Part shown: one piece after another, positions 55,021 to 63,661 of the stretch | Numbering within the stretch: position 1 is the stretch's first letter | Layout: every line of letters starts with the position of its first letter | Origin: Candidatus Gastranaerophilales bacterium | Lineage (GTDB): Bacteria; Cyanobacteriota; Vampirovibrionia; Gastranaerophilales; Gastranaerophilaceae | NCBI GenBank assembly: GCA_944325625.1 | Contig: CALVAP010000004.1 | Coordinates: forward strand, 272,988-336,987 | Direction of reading: 5' to 3' | Length of the DNA stretch: 64,000 nucleotides | Translations under genes and position numbers: made by a program | Notes under the pieces: model-generated | What the model saw: only the letters and a program-made list of their open reading frames with translations | The model's database searches: none | Told to the model about the DNA's origin: nothing

Positions 55021-56421
55021 ATGGAAGATTTTTTGTTTCCATTTGTAGCAAAATTTAACGAATATTTATCAAACTATATTCTTGTATTTTTACTTGTCGG
55101 CGTCGGTGTCTGGTACAGTATCAAAACAAAATTTGTACAACTGAGATGTTTTAAATCCGGACTCAAAAATATGTTTGGAGAAATAAACATTTTTGATAAA
55201 AGCCACCCTCACAGTATGAGTTCGTTTCAGGCTTTATCGACAGCAATTGCAGCACAAGTAGGAACAGGAAATATTGTAGGCGCATCAGGCGCAATACTGG
55301 TAGGCGGTCCCGGTGCAATTTTTTGGATGTGGGTTATTGCTTTTTTCGGAATGGCAACAATATATGCAGAAGCAACTCTGGCAATAAAAACCAGAATTAT
55401 AGAACCCAATGGCAAAATCAAAGGCGGACCGGTTTACTACATAACAACAGCATTTAACGGGCGTTTTGGAAAGGTTCTTGCATGTTTCTTTTCAGTTGCC
55501 ATAATACTGGCACTCGGGTTTATGGGCTGTATGGTTCAATCAAACTCGATTGCTTGCTGTATGGAAACAGCGTTTCATATTAAGCCTTGGATTATGGGAA
55601 TTTTACTCGTTGTAATCTGCGGAATAATCTTCATTGGAGGAATAAAACGACTTGCATTGGTCGTGGAAAAAGTTGTCCCGTTTATGGCATTATTTTTCAT
55701 AATTGGAGGACTCGTTATCCTCGGGGCAAGAATCCAGTATATTCCGGAAACATTTTATATGATATTTAAGTATGCATTTATGCCACAAGCCATAATAGGC
55801 GGAAGCTTTGGCTATGCAATCAAACAAGCAATAAGCCAAGGTGCCAAAAGAGGACTGTTTTCCAATGAAGCCGGAATGGGTTCCACCCCGCATGCGCATG
55901 CACTTGCTAATGTTAAAAATCCCCATACTCAAGGAACAGTTGCTATGATTGGGGTATTTGTTGATACCTTTGTAATTTTAACACTAAACGCTCTTATCGT
56001 AATCTCTACGCTTTATACTCAAGACGGTGCACTATCAAACGGTTATACAGAAGCTGTTATGAATATTTTAAACAAAACAAATCTTGTTCAAACCGCATTT
56101 GGAACAATTTTTGGCAATTCAATCGGTGCAATTTTTGTTGCAATTTGTTTATTTTTCTTTGCATTTTCAACTATTTTAAGTTGGAATTTGTTCGGGAAAA
56201 TAAATGTAAATTACCTTTTTGGAAAGGCTCATAATAGGACTGTTGAACTGATATATATAATAATTTCTCTTTGTTTCATAATGACAGGGAGCCTAATTTC
56301 AAGTGATTTTGTTTGGGAATTAACAGATATGTTTAATAATTTAATGGTAATACCAAACGCAATAGCTCTTTTTGCACTAACGAAAGTTGTCGTAAAAATA
56401 GCAGAAACACAAGGTGAGTAG
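55021..56421 (+). CDS. AGCS family sodium:alanine/glycine symporter
   Basis: A 466-residue inner-membrane amino-acid importer with about 11 helices. The family motifs SSFQALSTAIAAQVGTGNIV, GGPGAIFWMWVIAFFGMATI, and FSNEAGMGSTPHAHA are diagnostic. AAGGAAGG gives a strong ribosome binding site. No riboswitch can be placed in the 103-base leader region. Substrate is likely alanine or glycine, by family. Confidence 0.94.
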   Translation: MEDFLFPFVAKFNEYLSNYILVFLLVGVGVWYSIKTKFVQLRCFKSGLKNMFGEINIFDKSHPHSMSSFQALSTAIAAQVGTGNIVGASGAILVGGPGAIFWMWVIAFFGMATIYAEATLAIKTRIIEPNGKIKGGPVYYITTAFNGRFGKVLACFFSVAIILALGFMGCMVQSNSIACCMETAFHIKPWIMGILLVVICGIIFIGGIKRLALVVEKVVPFMALFFIIGGLVILGARIQYIPETFYMIFKYAFMPQAIIGGSFGYAIKQAISQGAKRGLFSNEAGMGSTPHAHALANVKNPHTQGTVAMIGVFVDTFVILTLNALIVISTLYTQDGALSNGYTEAVMNILNKTNLVQTAFGTIFGNSIGAIFVAICLFFFAFSTILSWNLFGKINVNYLFGKAHNRTVELIYIIISLCFIMTGSLISSDFVWELTDMFNNLMVIPNAIALFALTKVVVKIAETQGE

Positions 56422-56436
56422 AATATTAAAAACAAT

Positions 56437-57171
56437 TTATTTTAAGTAATCCAGCTTGCCATTCTTTAAAACATAATAAGTACAACCCCAATTTATCCCA
56501 TACATATCATTTGTACAGTATGTGTTAAATCTTACAAAGTTATCATCAGTCCCTGCAGGATATATACTATATCTTGTAAAATAAAAATTAAATATATCAA
56601 CGGCTAAAGTATTAGGCTTAGCATTACCATTAGTGTCTATACAAAGGGTTCCGCAAATATTTTTTAAATCTTTATTATCCAACCAAGTCTTGCTAGTAGT
56701 GCAACTGTTTGGATGCGAATTGTATTCCAAATAAATAATAGACCCATTAGGCAAAAGTGCTTTTGCTGAGCTTTGAAAAGATGAAGGTGTTTCACTGTCT
56801 TTGCCCTTAAGAATGTAATCAGAATGCAAGGAGCAATTATTTTCACCAATATCACAAAGCTTATTGATTTTTATGTGTTTGGAAAACTCATTTAAAATTG
56901 AATATGCCGGTCTGGAACTGTCAATAAACTCCCAAGATGAAATGTCTTCACCATGTTCTGCAACAACCAATTTATAAGCCTGATTTAAAATACTATATGA
57001 TTGTTTCAAGTTAGTAACTATAACTTTTTCATTATACTTTTTTATTAATGTTGGGATAGTTAATACGGCTATAAATCCAACAATACTAATAGTAATTAAA
57101 GCCTCTGCCAGAGTAAAAGCTTTTTTACGTCTTGTCATCCTTTCAAACAGCTTATAAATATTTGTTAACAT
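56437..57171 (-). CDS. Prepilin-like protein, 244 aa, promoter-abutting start
   Basis: The prepilin-like leader KKAFTLAEALITISIVGFIA and helix are followed by a cysteine-containing globular part (for example CDIGENNCSLH, CTSKTWLD, CGTLCIDTNG). As for the other two, Ala replaces Gly at the -1 position. Two starts are possible: the ATG at 57171 lies 6 bases after a TACAAT -10 (leaderless), and a Met at 57138 gives a shorter leader but lacks a Shine-Dalgarno at proper spacing. The promoter is overlapped by a palindrome; the divergent gene is a small Cro-like regulator. Confidence 0.82.
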   Translation of the reverse strand: MLTNIYKLFERMTRRKKAFTLAEALITISIVGFIAVLTIPTLIKKYNEKVIVTNLKQSYSILNQAYKLVVAEHGEDISSWEFIDSSRPAYSILNEFSKHIKINKLCDIGENNCSLHSDYILKGKDSETPSSFQSSAKALLPNGSIIYLEYNSHPNSCTTSKTWLDNKDLKNICGTLCIDTNGNAKPNTLAVDIFNFYFTRYSIYPAGTDDNFVRFNTYCTNDMYGINWGCTYYVLKNGKLDYLK

Positions 57172-57191
57172 AAAGACATTGTAGTGTCTTT
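57172..57191. promoter_or_regulatory. Palindrome overlapping the prepilin -10
   Basis: Perfect 7-bp arms AAAGACA / TGTCTTT with a 6-base centre; the centre and left arm cover the -10 hexamer. A Cro-like regulator is encoded divergently from 57250, so this is a candidate operator. Confidence 0.5.
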
Positions 57192-57206
57192 TTTAAACAT
57201 TGTCAA
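57178..57206 (-). promoter_or_regulatory. Full promoter (TTGACA-17-TACAAT) of the 57.1 kb prepilin gene
   Basis: On the minus strand TTGACA (57201-57206) is followed after 17 bases by TACAAT (57178-57183), and the ATG comes 6 bases later. Transcription would start at the start codon. Confidence 0.75.
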
Positions 57207-57237
57207 GACTTATTAAAACAATTAAGGAATATAAAGT

Positions 57238-57243
57238 TACAAT
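57238..57243 (+). promoter_or_regulatory. -10 element (TACAAT) placed for leaderless HTH gene
   Basis: TACAAT followed by 6 bases and the ATG at 57250. An AAGGA occurs about 20 bases upstream, too far to serve as ribosome binding site. Confidence 0.5.
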
Positions 57244-57249
57244 ATTAGT

Positions 57250-57456
57250 ATGATAATAGTAAACTTGTATAAAATTGGTTGGCAAAGAAAAATAACAAGA
57301 AAAGAATTAGCTGAAGCTTTAAAAATAAGTCCAACAACTATAACTAAACTCACAAAAGGGGAACATGTTGATGTTAAATTGAGTACATTAGAAAAGATTT
57401 GTGACTTTTTCAATTGCAGTATTCACGACATACTGGTTGAAATTAAAGATGAATAA
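57250..57456 (+). CDS. Cro/XRE-type HTH protein, 68 aa
   Basis: A compact helix-turn-helix protein: KITRKELAEALKISPTTITK followed by LTKGEHVDVKLSTLEKICDF and IHDIL, the standard YozG/Cro-like small regulator. It is divergent from a prepilin gene whose promoter has a palindrome. No toxin-like partner is evident. The likely function is repression of the neighbour or itself, inferred from arrangement. Confidence 0.88.
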   Translation: MIIVNLYKIGWQRKITRKELAEALKISPTTITKLTKGEHVDVKLSTLEKICDFFNCSIHDILVEIKDE

Positions 57457-57484
57457 GGCTTTGACTAAATCAATGCAAAAAACT

Positions 57485-58507
57485 TCATAAAAACCAATTC
57501 AAACAATCATGGTACTTTTCATAAAGCCCCTCTAATTTTGAATTTTTATGAATTGCAGGTGTATAACTGACCCTTATCCTTTCCGATATATACGTAATAA
57601 GTGGCAAATTTGTGCTAAGACCTACAATATCAGCAGCCTTATTACATTTTTTGATAACTTTTCTTGAAGCTTCAGCAAGTTTTTGCCTGTCTTCATCCTT
57701 CAATACTTCCAAATATTCATCATGCATTAACCAATCAAGCAAAAGTAATACCATAATTTCTGAACCGTTATGTCCATCTTCAACATTTTTGAGATGTTTC
57801 TCCCAATGAAGCGGTAAATCGATAAAATTTATTTCTTGGTTTTTATAATCTATTATTAAATTATTGGGATTTATAAAATCAGCCACAATACCATTTTCAG
57901 ATAAGTAATTCAGCATATCAGCCAATTTTACATACTCTTTCAAATCAAAATCTGCCAGTTTCGTTATATTATCAAGAAATATTTTTGCTTGTTCTTCACT
58001 AACTTTTCCTGTCCCAAACAATGACTGCTTAAAAAGCTCAATCCAATTTGGGATTGAATATGATTTGACTTTAACCCTTTTCATAACAAATAAATCTGCA
58101 TTATTAGTAGCAAACGGCTGACCAAAATTATATTTGGTAAGTTTAACATCCGTCGGAGTGAATGGTGCCATACGATGGGGAATTCTTTTCTCTCTGGCAA
58201 GAACATAATCATCCATAAATGGCATTGAATAAACTACCTTATGCTCCCCCATACCGATAATCTTGCCGTCATCGGATATAATTTTCTCGCAAAAAACATC
58301 AAATGGCACATCCCCATTTGGCGTTTTTGAATAACTCTCCATTAATTGAGCATATAAGCTTTTTTCTTCCTGAGCTTTACCGGAAAAAGATACTATGCCA
58401 TGGTTTAGTCTGTAAGCAGGATTATACTGTAAAACCGATCTTCTATTTGCAGCTAATCTTACATAATCGTTCTTCCTATTAATAGACAAATTTATAGCAG
58501 TTATCAT
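57485..58507 (-). CDS. Divergent protein-kinase-like protein, 340 aa
   Basis: No family is clear by eye, but several blocks read like an altered protein-kinase fold: GMGEHKVVYSMP (glycine-rich loop with a Lys), then YVLAREKRI, and later VADFINPNNLIIDYKNQEIN (catalytic-loop-like D...N) followed by FIDLP in place of the DFG Asp loop. Residues 1-45 are a polar N-terminal stretch (AINLSINRKNDYVRLAANRR) with the short GIVSFSG motif. The start is the ATG at 58507, with AGGA before it; a GTG just upstream is in frame. The gene is alone between an HTH gene and the outer-membrane factor remnant. Confidence 0.55.
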   Translation of the reverse strand: MITAINLSINRKNDYVRLAANRRSVLQYNPAYRLNHGIVSFSGKAQEEKSLYAQLMESYSKTPNGDVPFDVFCEKIISDDGKIIGMGEHKVVYSMPFMDDYVLAREKRIPHRMAPFTPTDVKLTKYNFGQPFATNNADLFVMKRVKVKSYSIPNWIELFKQSLFGTGKVSEEQAKIFLDNITKLADFDLKEYVKLADMLNYLSENGIVADFINPNNLIIDYKNQEINFIDLPLHWEKHLKNVEDGHNGSEIMVLLLLDWLMHDEYLEVLKDEDRQKLAEASRKVIKKCNKAADIVGLSTNLPLITYISERIRVSYTPAIHKNSKLEGLYEKYHDCLNWFL

Positions 58508-58669
58508 CACATTTTCCTAAAAACTGAATTCTTCAAATGGAAAACATCATAAAAATTTTTTTTTGTTGTAACCAAAACCATAAGTTATGATTTTGTTACA
58601 AATTATCACAAAACATATCAAATAATCGATAAAACATAATAAAACATCCCCATAATCAATATTTAAATA
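58508..58669. other. AT-rich spacer with no gene
   Basis: Between the kinase-like gene and the truncated outer-membrane factor. AT-rich; I see no RNA or clear promoter beyond general AT content. Confidence 0.3.
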
Positions 58670-59350
58670 TTATAAAACTTCCGGCTTGGTAAAATCTAAA
58701 CCGCCTAGAGCTTGATAGAGATTTATCATTGCAATAATTTCATTTATTTTGCTTGAAATAATTAGTTTTTCTGATAGCACAGCCTGTTGTTTTGCCATCA
58801 AATAATCAAGATAATCTGCCGTTCCGGCATCCTCTTTTAATTCAGTTAAAAGCAACTCTTTGATGTCATATGAGTTTCTTTTCTCTGCTATATTGGTTAT
58901 ATTCCCGGCTGTTTTAAGTTCATAGAGAGTATCATTTGTTTCCTGAATAGATTTTAAAATAACCTTTTCATAATGCTGTATTGCAATATCATATCTATCT
59001 TTTTGTAATTTTAATCTTTGGATTTTTAACCCACCCGTAAAAAGATCCCATACCGGAACAAGTCCTATATCTGCCAGAAAATTATGCGGACTGGAAATAT
59101 TATAAAAGTTAAATCCAATGTTTCCTGTAATAATAAAACTTGGCAATAAATCTTTTTTAGCAATTCTTACATCAATTCCTATTCGCTCCAAATCTAATTC
59201 TGCTTTTACTCTATCAGGTCGTTTTTCGAGTAAATTTACATTAATTTCTTTTGGAGGTGTAATATTTACTTTAATATTATCAAAATACGTTCTGTTTATG
59301 TCCCCTAAACTTCTATCTGCGGTAATTGCATCTGCAAGAGCAATAAAAAT
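58670..59350 (-). pseudogene. N-terminally truncated TolC/NodT-type outer membrane factor
   Basis: An ORF starting at 59191 shows the C-terminal half of an RND/MFS-pump outer membrane factor (DIGLVPVWDLFTGGLKIQRL, SIQETNDTLYEL). Reading further on the minus strand extends the same frame without a Met to 59350, giving ITADRSLGDINRTYFDN, then NVNLLEKRPDRVKAELDLE, also family-like. There a TGA stops it. About 230-270 N-terminal residues, including the signal peptide, are missing. The break coincides with the start of the MarR-EmrAB cassette, so a deletion or rearrangement joined the two. Confidence 0.8.
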
Positions 59351-59729
59351 TCATAATCTTAAATTATTTTCTGATAATAATTTCGAAATAACTCCGGAAC
59401 AATATGTTGTTTTAAGCATGCTTAATGATGAAGATGAATTAAATCAAAACCAACTTGGAGAAAGACTTTTCAAGGACAAGTCAAATGTTAACAGATTACT
59501 TTCAATATTGGAAGAAAAAGGACTTGTAGAAAAAAATCCACAAATAGAAAATGGAAAAAAAGAAAATATAATTACTATCACAGAACTGGGACGTTCTTTA
59601 AAGTCTAAGATTAAACCTGTTGTCATAAAATCACGTCAAAAATACCTCAAATCTATAAGTGAAGATGATTTGTATACGTGTATAAAAGTTTTACAAACAA
59701 TTCAAGAAAACTTAATGAACAAAAAATAG
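59298..59729 (+). CDS. MarR-family regulator with replaced N-terminus
   Basis: The MarR core is clear: AIKIHNLKLFSDNNFEITPE, then QYVVLSMLNDEDELNQNQLG, and the wing region LLSILEEKGLVEKNPQIENG. An open frame also extends to 59118, but that part is the antisense of the outer-membrane-factor remnant and unlikely to be MarR-like. From the ATG at 59298 the first ~12 residues also come from that antisense. The start is therefore uncertain, and the usual first MarR helix may be shortened. It likely represses the downstream EmrA-EmrB genes, starting 8 bases after its stop. Confidence 0.65.
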   Translation: MSPKLLSAVIASARAIKIHNLKLFSDNNFEITPEQYVVLSMLNDEDELNQNQLGERLFKDKSNVNRLLSILEEKGLVEKNPQIENGKKENIITITELGRSLKSKIKPVVIKSRQKYLKSISEDDLYTCIKVLQTIQENLMNKK

Positions 59730-59737
59730 GGAAAAAT

Positions 59738-60733
59738 ATGAATAAAGATCTCTTAAAACAAAAATTATTACGAAAAAGGATATTAATACCAAGCACACTA
59801 ATATTAATATTCTTAGTTATATTAGTTGGATTTTCAATATATTCACTGAAATATCAAATTACAGATGATGCCTTCGTAGAAGGGCGTTTAATTTCTATTG
59901 CACCAAGAGTTTCCGGACAGGTAATTTCATTAAATGTAAACGATAACGATTTTGTAAAAGAAGGTCAACTTATATTAGAAATTGATCCAAATGATTATAT
60001 AAATAAGGTCAAAGAACTTGAAGCAAGTTTAAAAGAGGCAATAGCCTTGAAAGATTCTTTTTTCAATGAAACTCAAAAAGCAGAAGCTGATGTTTCCCAA
60101 GTAAACGAGAACTTTGATTTTGCAAAAAAAGATTATGAGAGATACTCAAAGCTTAAAAAAGACGGGCTTTGTACAAAACAGGAATATGACAGGGCTTTAT
60201 CTGAATATAATGAAGCGTTTGAAAAACAAAAGGCAATGAATGCATACTTAAAAGGTGCTACCGCAAAATATGAATCAGCAAAATCTAATATAGAAAAACT
60301 AAATGCCAAACTGGCACAAGCAAAATTAAACCTTTCTTATACTAAAATTTATGCCCCGCAAGACGGACATGTTTCTTCAAGAAAGGTAGAGAAGGGAAAT
60401 TATGTAAATGTCGGACAACCTCTTTTGGAAATAGTTTCTCCTGAAGTGTGGGTAGTTGCTAATTTCAAAGAAACACAACTTACCCATATGAAAAAGGGAC
60501 AAAGGGTTAAAATCAAAATTGATACATACCCACACAAAAGATTTTACGGCATTGTAGACAGCATACAAAAAGCTTCAGGGGCAAAAGCAAGCCTTTTTCC
60601 GCCGGAAAATGCAGTAGGAAGTTATATAAAAGTAGTACAAAGAATTCCTGTAAAAATATTATTTACAGATGATATTTCAAAGTATGAAATAGCTCCGGGT
60701 ATGTCTGTAGTTCCAAGAGTTCAAATACGATGA
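59738..60733 (+). CDS. emrA: EmrA-like HlyD membrane-fusion protein
   Basis: Periplasmic adaptor of an MFS-type multidrug pump. An N-terminal membrane helix (about 18-40, IPSTLILIFLVILVGFSIY) precedes ITDDAFVEGRLISIAPRVSG, the classical EmrA/HlyD start. A coiled coil follows (about 95-195), then the second lipoyl half with APQDGHVSSRKVEKGNYV. The start at 59738 is preferred because GGGA lies before it; upstream in-frame starts lie within the MarR gene. 331 aa. It overlaps emrB by 4 bases. Confidence 0.92.
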   Translation: MNKDLLKQKLLRKRILIPSTLILIFLVILVGFSIYSLKYQITDDAFVEGRLISIAPRVSGQVISLNVNDNDFVKEGQLILEIDPNDYINKVKELEASLKEAIALKDSFFNETQKAEADVSQVNENFDFAKKDYERYSKLKKDGLCTKQEYDRALSEYNEAFEKQKAMNAYLKGATAKYESAKSNIEKLNAKLAQAKLNLSYTKIYAPQDGHVSSRKVEKGNYVNVGQPLLEIVSPEVWVVANFKETQLTHMKKGQRVKIKIDTYPHKRFYGIVDSIQKASGAKASLFPPENAVGSYIKVVQRIPVKILFTDDISKYEIAPGMSVVPRVQIR

Positions 60734-62271
60734 TAGAAGAAACAAACTGTACTAAAAAAACTCCTTTGTGGCTAATTTCTTTGGTTGTTACCTTGCCGAC
60801 ATTTTTTGCATTTCTGGCAACGAGTGCAACAAATGTTGCCTTATCCCATATAGCAGGTGCATTTGGTTCGACAAACGACGAGGCAAAATGGGTTGTAACA
60901 AGCTACATGATTGCAAACGGAATATTCTTACCCTTAACAGGATGGTTTGAAGCAAGACTCGGTAGACTTGGTTTTTTAAAAATATTTATAACACTGTTTA
61001 CCATTGGGTCTGTAATATGTTCTTTTGCACCAAGCCTGGCAATTTTAATTTTGGGCAGGGTAATACAAGGGGTTGGAGGCGGAGTTTTAATGCCGTTATC
61101 GCAGTCAATTTTAATTCAAGAATTTCCTCCCGATAAAAAAGGTAACGCTATGGCTATATTTGTCTTTGCAATTATGGTCTCTTCAATTATCGGTCCTACT
61201 GTAGGCGGACTTCTTGTGGATAACATTTCTTGGCAGTGGATATTTATAATAAATATTCCAGTGGGTATTTTATCGCTGATATTAATTCCAATGTTTATTT
61301 CAGATACATTAATCGATAGCCAAAAAAAGAGTGTAGATATCGCAGGTATCATATTTTTAATATTATGGCTATTTTCTATGCAGGTTGTATTAGACAAGGG
61401 TCAACAATACGGTTGGTTCGATTGCAGATGGATATGTTGGTTAAGCTTATTTTCTCTTGCAAATATGTTTGCGTTTATAGTATGGGAATGCGAAGTAAAA
61501 GAACCTGTTGTAGATTTAAGTGTTTTTAAGGATTTGAATTTTACTGTCGGAACAATTTTAGGAACAGTAATTAATTCTTTTGTGTGTGCTACAGTAATTT
61601 TATTACCTCAATTTTTTCAAGGACTAATGGGCTATACCGCTTCAGCAACTGGACTTGTCCTGGCAAGTAGAGTATTTGCTTGTGTCGGGCTTTTATTTAT
61701 CGGAAAATTATGTGAACTCATTGATAATAGAATTTTAATAGCCATAGGTTTTATTTTAACAGGGATTTCAGTTGGAATTTGTATTAACTTAAATCTTGAG
61801 ACCGCCACAAATTCTATTGTAGTATCAAATATCTTATTTGGTATTGGGTCAGTTTTTGCCCTTGTCCCAATTTCAGCGTTAGCACTAGGCACGCTTCCCG
61901 AAAATAAAATTGCAAATGCAGCAGGGATCCATAGTCTGACAAAATGCGTCGCGGGTTCTGTATCAACTTCTTTAGCGGCAAGCTTTACAATAGGTCTTGC
62001 TCAAATCCATCAAACATATCTCGTTAAAAATATGTCAATTTATAATTCTGTATTTGAAAATCACTTAATATCTTTAAAAAATTCTTTCCTTGTATATAAT
62101 GAAGCTTTTACTGCTACGCATAAAGCAAACTTGACCTTGTATAATCAACTCCTGGATCAATCAACACTTTATGCCATATCAGACCTTTTTCTTGCGATAA
62201 CTACTATTGCTTTTTTGTCCATTCCATTAATATTTTTACTAAAATGCAAACAATCAATAAAAGAAAAATGA
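60730..62271 (+). CDS. emrB: EmrB-like DHA2 family MFS drug exporter
   Basis: A 513-residue, 14-helix proton-coupled exporter. TNDEAKWVVTSYMIANGIFL and GWFEARLGRLG near residues 45-80, then RVIQGVGGGVLMPLSQSILI (motif C-like region of DHA2), are characteristic. It follows emrA with a 4-base overlap, forming with MarR a regulated pump operon. The third component, an outer membrane factor, is only a remnant at 58670-59350, so the pump may use another TolC (for example 42206-43636), which is inference. Confidence 0.93.
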   Translation: MIEETNCTKKTPLWLISLVVTLPTFFAFLATSATNVALSHIAGAFGSTNDEAKWVVTSYMIANGIFLPLTGWFEARLGRLGFLKIFITLFTIGSVICSFAPSLAILILGRVIQGVGGGVLMPLSQSILIQEFPPDKKGNAMAIFVFAIMVSSIIGPTVGGLLVDNISWQWIFIINIPVGILSLILIPMFISDTLIDSQKKSVDIAGIIFLILWLFSMQVVLDKGQQYGWFDCRWICWLSLFSLANMFAFIVWECEVKEPVVDLSVFKDLNFTVGTILGTVINSFVCATVILLPQFFQGLMGYTASATGLVLASRVFACVGLLFIGKLCELIDNRILIAIGFILTGISVGICINLNLETATNSIVVSNILFGIGSVFALVPISALALGTLPENKIANAAGIHSLTKCVAGSVSTSLAASFTIGLAQIHQTYLVKNMSIYNSVFENHLISLKNSFLVYNEAFTATHKANLTLYNQLLDQSTLYAISDLFLAITTIAFLSIPLIFLLKCKQSIKEK

Positions 62272-62321
62272 TAAAACTTTAAAAAGCTTAGAGTTATCTT
62301 TGTATTGAACTCGCTAAACAT

Positions 62322-62363
62322 AATAAAAAGAGGGTTTAAATTGTATCAACCCTCTTTTTTATT
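62322..62363 (+). terminator. Rho-independent terminator after emrB
   Basis: A 15-bp AT-rich stem, AATAAAAAGAGGGTT / AACCCTCTTTTTTATT (one bulged T), with an 11-base loop. The same terminator-plus-tail module recurs at 63819-63891. Confidence 0.75.
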
Positions 62364-62383
62364 AAAATTTACCATAGAGTTGT

Positions 62384-62401
62384 CGAGTTCAGAACTTGGT
62401 T
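62384..62401. repeat. Direct repeat copy 1 (18 bp) upstream of the Fic gene
   Basis: CGAGTTCAGAACTTGGTT, identical to the copy at 63874-63891. Preceding sequence (TTTACCA-AGA) and the AAAAAGAGG...CCTCTTTTT hairpin are also shared. Confidence 0.7.
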
Positions 62402-62424
62402 GATTGAAAATATTGCTTAATCCA

Positions 62425-62453
62425 TTGAAACTAAATTATAAATATGCTATAAT
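62425..62453 (+). promoter_or_regulatory. Promoter of the Fic gene
   Basis: TTGAAA, 17-base spacer, and an extended -10 TGCTATAAT; the ATG is 40 bases downstream. Confidence 0.7.
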
Positions 62454-62492
62454 TTACAATAATTGCTTAAACTAAAATATGGTGGAATTATA

Positions 62493-63617
62493 ATGAAAGA
62501 ATATAAAGCAGGAACATATATTTTGCATAAAGGCTACAAGCCTTTTGTACCATCATTTATTAACGAGGATATTGATTGGAAGTTAGAAGAATTATCAAAT
62601 TTACTTCAAGATGCAAGTCTGTGGCTAGGCAAACTAAATTCTTATGCTGATTTAATCCCTGATATTGATTTCTTTATTAAGATGTATGCAACAAAAGAAG
62701 CTACAAATTCAAATCGAATTGAAGGAACAAGAACAACTTTTGAAGATGCAATATCTCCTGTTGAGCAAGTTAAACCCGAATTAAGAGATGATTGGCAAGA
62801 AGTACAAAATTACATTCAAGCTATTAATTATTCAGTAGAAATGTTAAATGAGTTACCGCTTTCAATGAGGCTTTTAAAAGAAGCTCATAAAATATTATTG
62901 CAGGGTGTCAGGGACGAACATAAAACTCCTGGAGAAATCCGTAAAACTCAGAATTGGATTGGTGGTTCATCTTTACAGGATGCATTTTTTATTCCCCCCG
63001 AACCTAATCTTTTACCTGATTTACTAAGTGATATTGAAAAATTTTTACATAATGAATACCTACAAGTCCCGGAACTTATTAGAGCGGGTATAGCACATTA
63101 TCAATTTGAGACAATTCATCCATTTTTAGATGGAAATGGCAGGACAGGACGACTTTTGATAATTCTTTATTTAATTAGTACCGGATTATTAAATAAGCCG
63201 GTTTTATACATTTCTGACTTTTTCGAAAAGAACAGAATGTCATACTATGATTCGCTTTCAATGGTTAAGCAGAATGATAACATTACACATTGGCTCAAAT
63301 TCTTTTTAACAGGAGTAATTGAAACATCAAAAAATAGTATCAAAACTTTTGATGAAATTATTAAACTAAAAAAAGATGTTGAATATAAATTAACTAAAAT
63401 TGGTAAAAAAGCAACAAATGGTCAAAGATTACTAGAATTATTATATTCTAAACCCAAAGTTAATTCCAAACTTGTAAGTGAAGGACTTAAAATTACTCCT
63501 GCAACAGCAAATGGAATATTAAAAGCATTTGTAGAAGCAGGAATATTACATGAAAAAACTGGGTTTAACAGAAATCGCTTTTACGTGTTTGAAGAGTATA
63601 TTAATATTTTTAGATAA
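62493..63617 (+). CDS. Fic family protein (putative AMPylase), class II-type
   Basis: Fic enzymes transfer AMP (or related groups) onto target hydroxyls. The start at 62493 has GGTGGA before it; an upstream TTG is rejected. The catalytic motif HPFLDGNGRTGRLL is intact (H209). An N-terminal SNRIEG (residues 73-78) matches the [S/T]xxxE[G/N] inhibitory helix, so autoinhibition is predicted. A preceding TKEATNSNRIEGTRTTFEDA block is also typical. The C-terminal ~80 residues form a winged-helix-like region (LRLLELLYSKPKVNSKLVSE-type, here RLLELLYSKPKVNSKLVSEG). 374 residues. Stands alone, flanked by repeats. Confidence 0.92.
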   Translation: MKEYKAGTYILHKGYKPFVPSFINEDIDWKLEELSNLLQDASLWLGKLNSYADLIPDIDFFIKMYATKEATNSNRIEGTRTTFEDAISPVEQVKPELRDDWQEVQNYIQAINYSVEMLNELPLSMRLLKEAHKILLQGVRDEHKTPGEIRKTQNWIGGSSLQDAFFIPPEPNLLPDLLSDIEKFLHNEYLQVPELIRAGIAHYQFETIHPFLDGNGRTGRLLIILYLISTGLLNKPVLYISDFFEKNRMSYYDSLSMVKQNDNITHWLKFFLTGVIETSKNSIKTFDEIIKLKKDVEYKLTKIGKKATNGQRLLELLYSKPKVNSKLVSEGLKITPATANGILKAFVEAGILHEKTGFNRNRFYVFEEYINIFR

Positions 63618-63633
63618 AAGCTTTTATAAATTA

Positions 63634-63661
63634 AAAGGAACTAGTTTATGCTAGTCCCTTT
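63634..63661 (+). terminator. Hairpin terminator after the Fic gene
   Basis: AAAGGAACTAG pairs with CTAGTCCCTTT (one mismatch) around a 6-base loop, 16 bases past the stop. The following U-tract is weak (TTTAAATTTA). Confidence 0.55.

Noticed and set aside
57172..57194. Plus-strand rho-independent terminator
   Set aside because: It has a stem and T-run, but no plus-strand gene ends nearby, and the stem coincides with the prepilin -10, so an operator is more likely.
59118..59729. A full 203-residue MarR protein starting at 59118
   Set aside because: Residues 1-75 are the antisense of the outer-membrane-factor remnant; only the part from about 59340 matches MarR.
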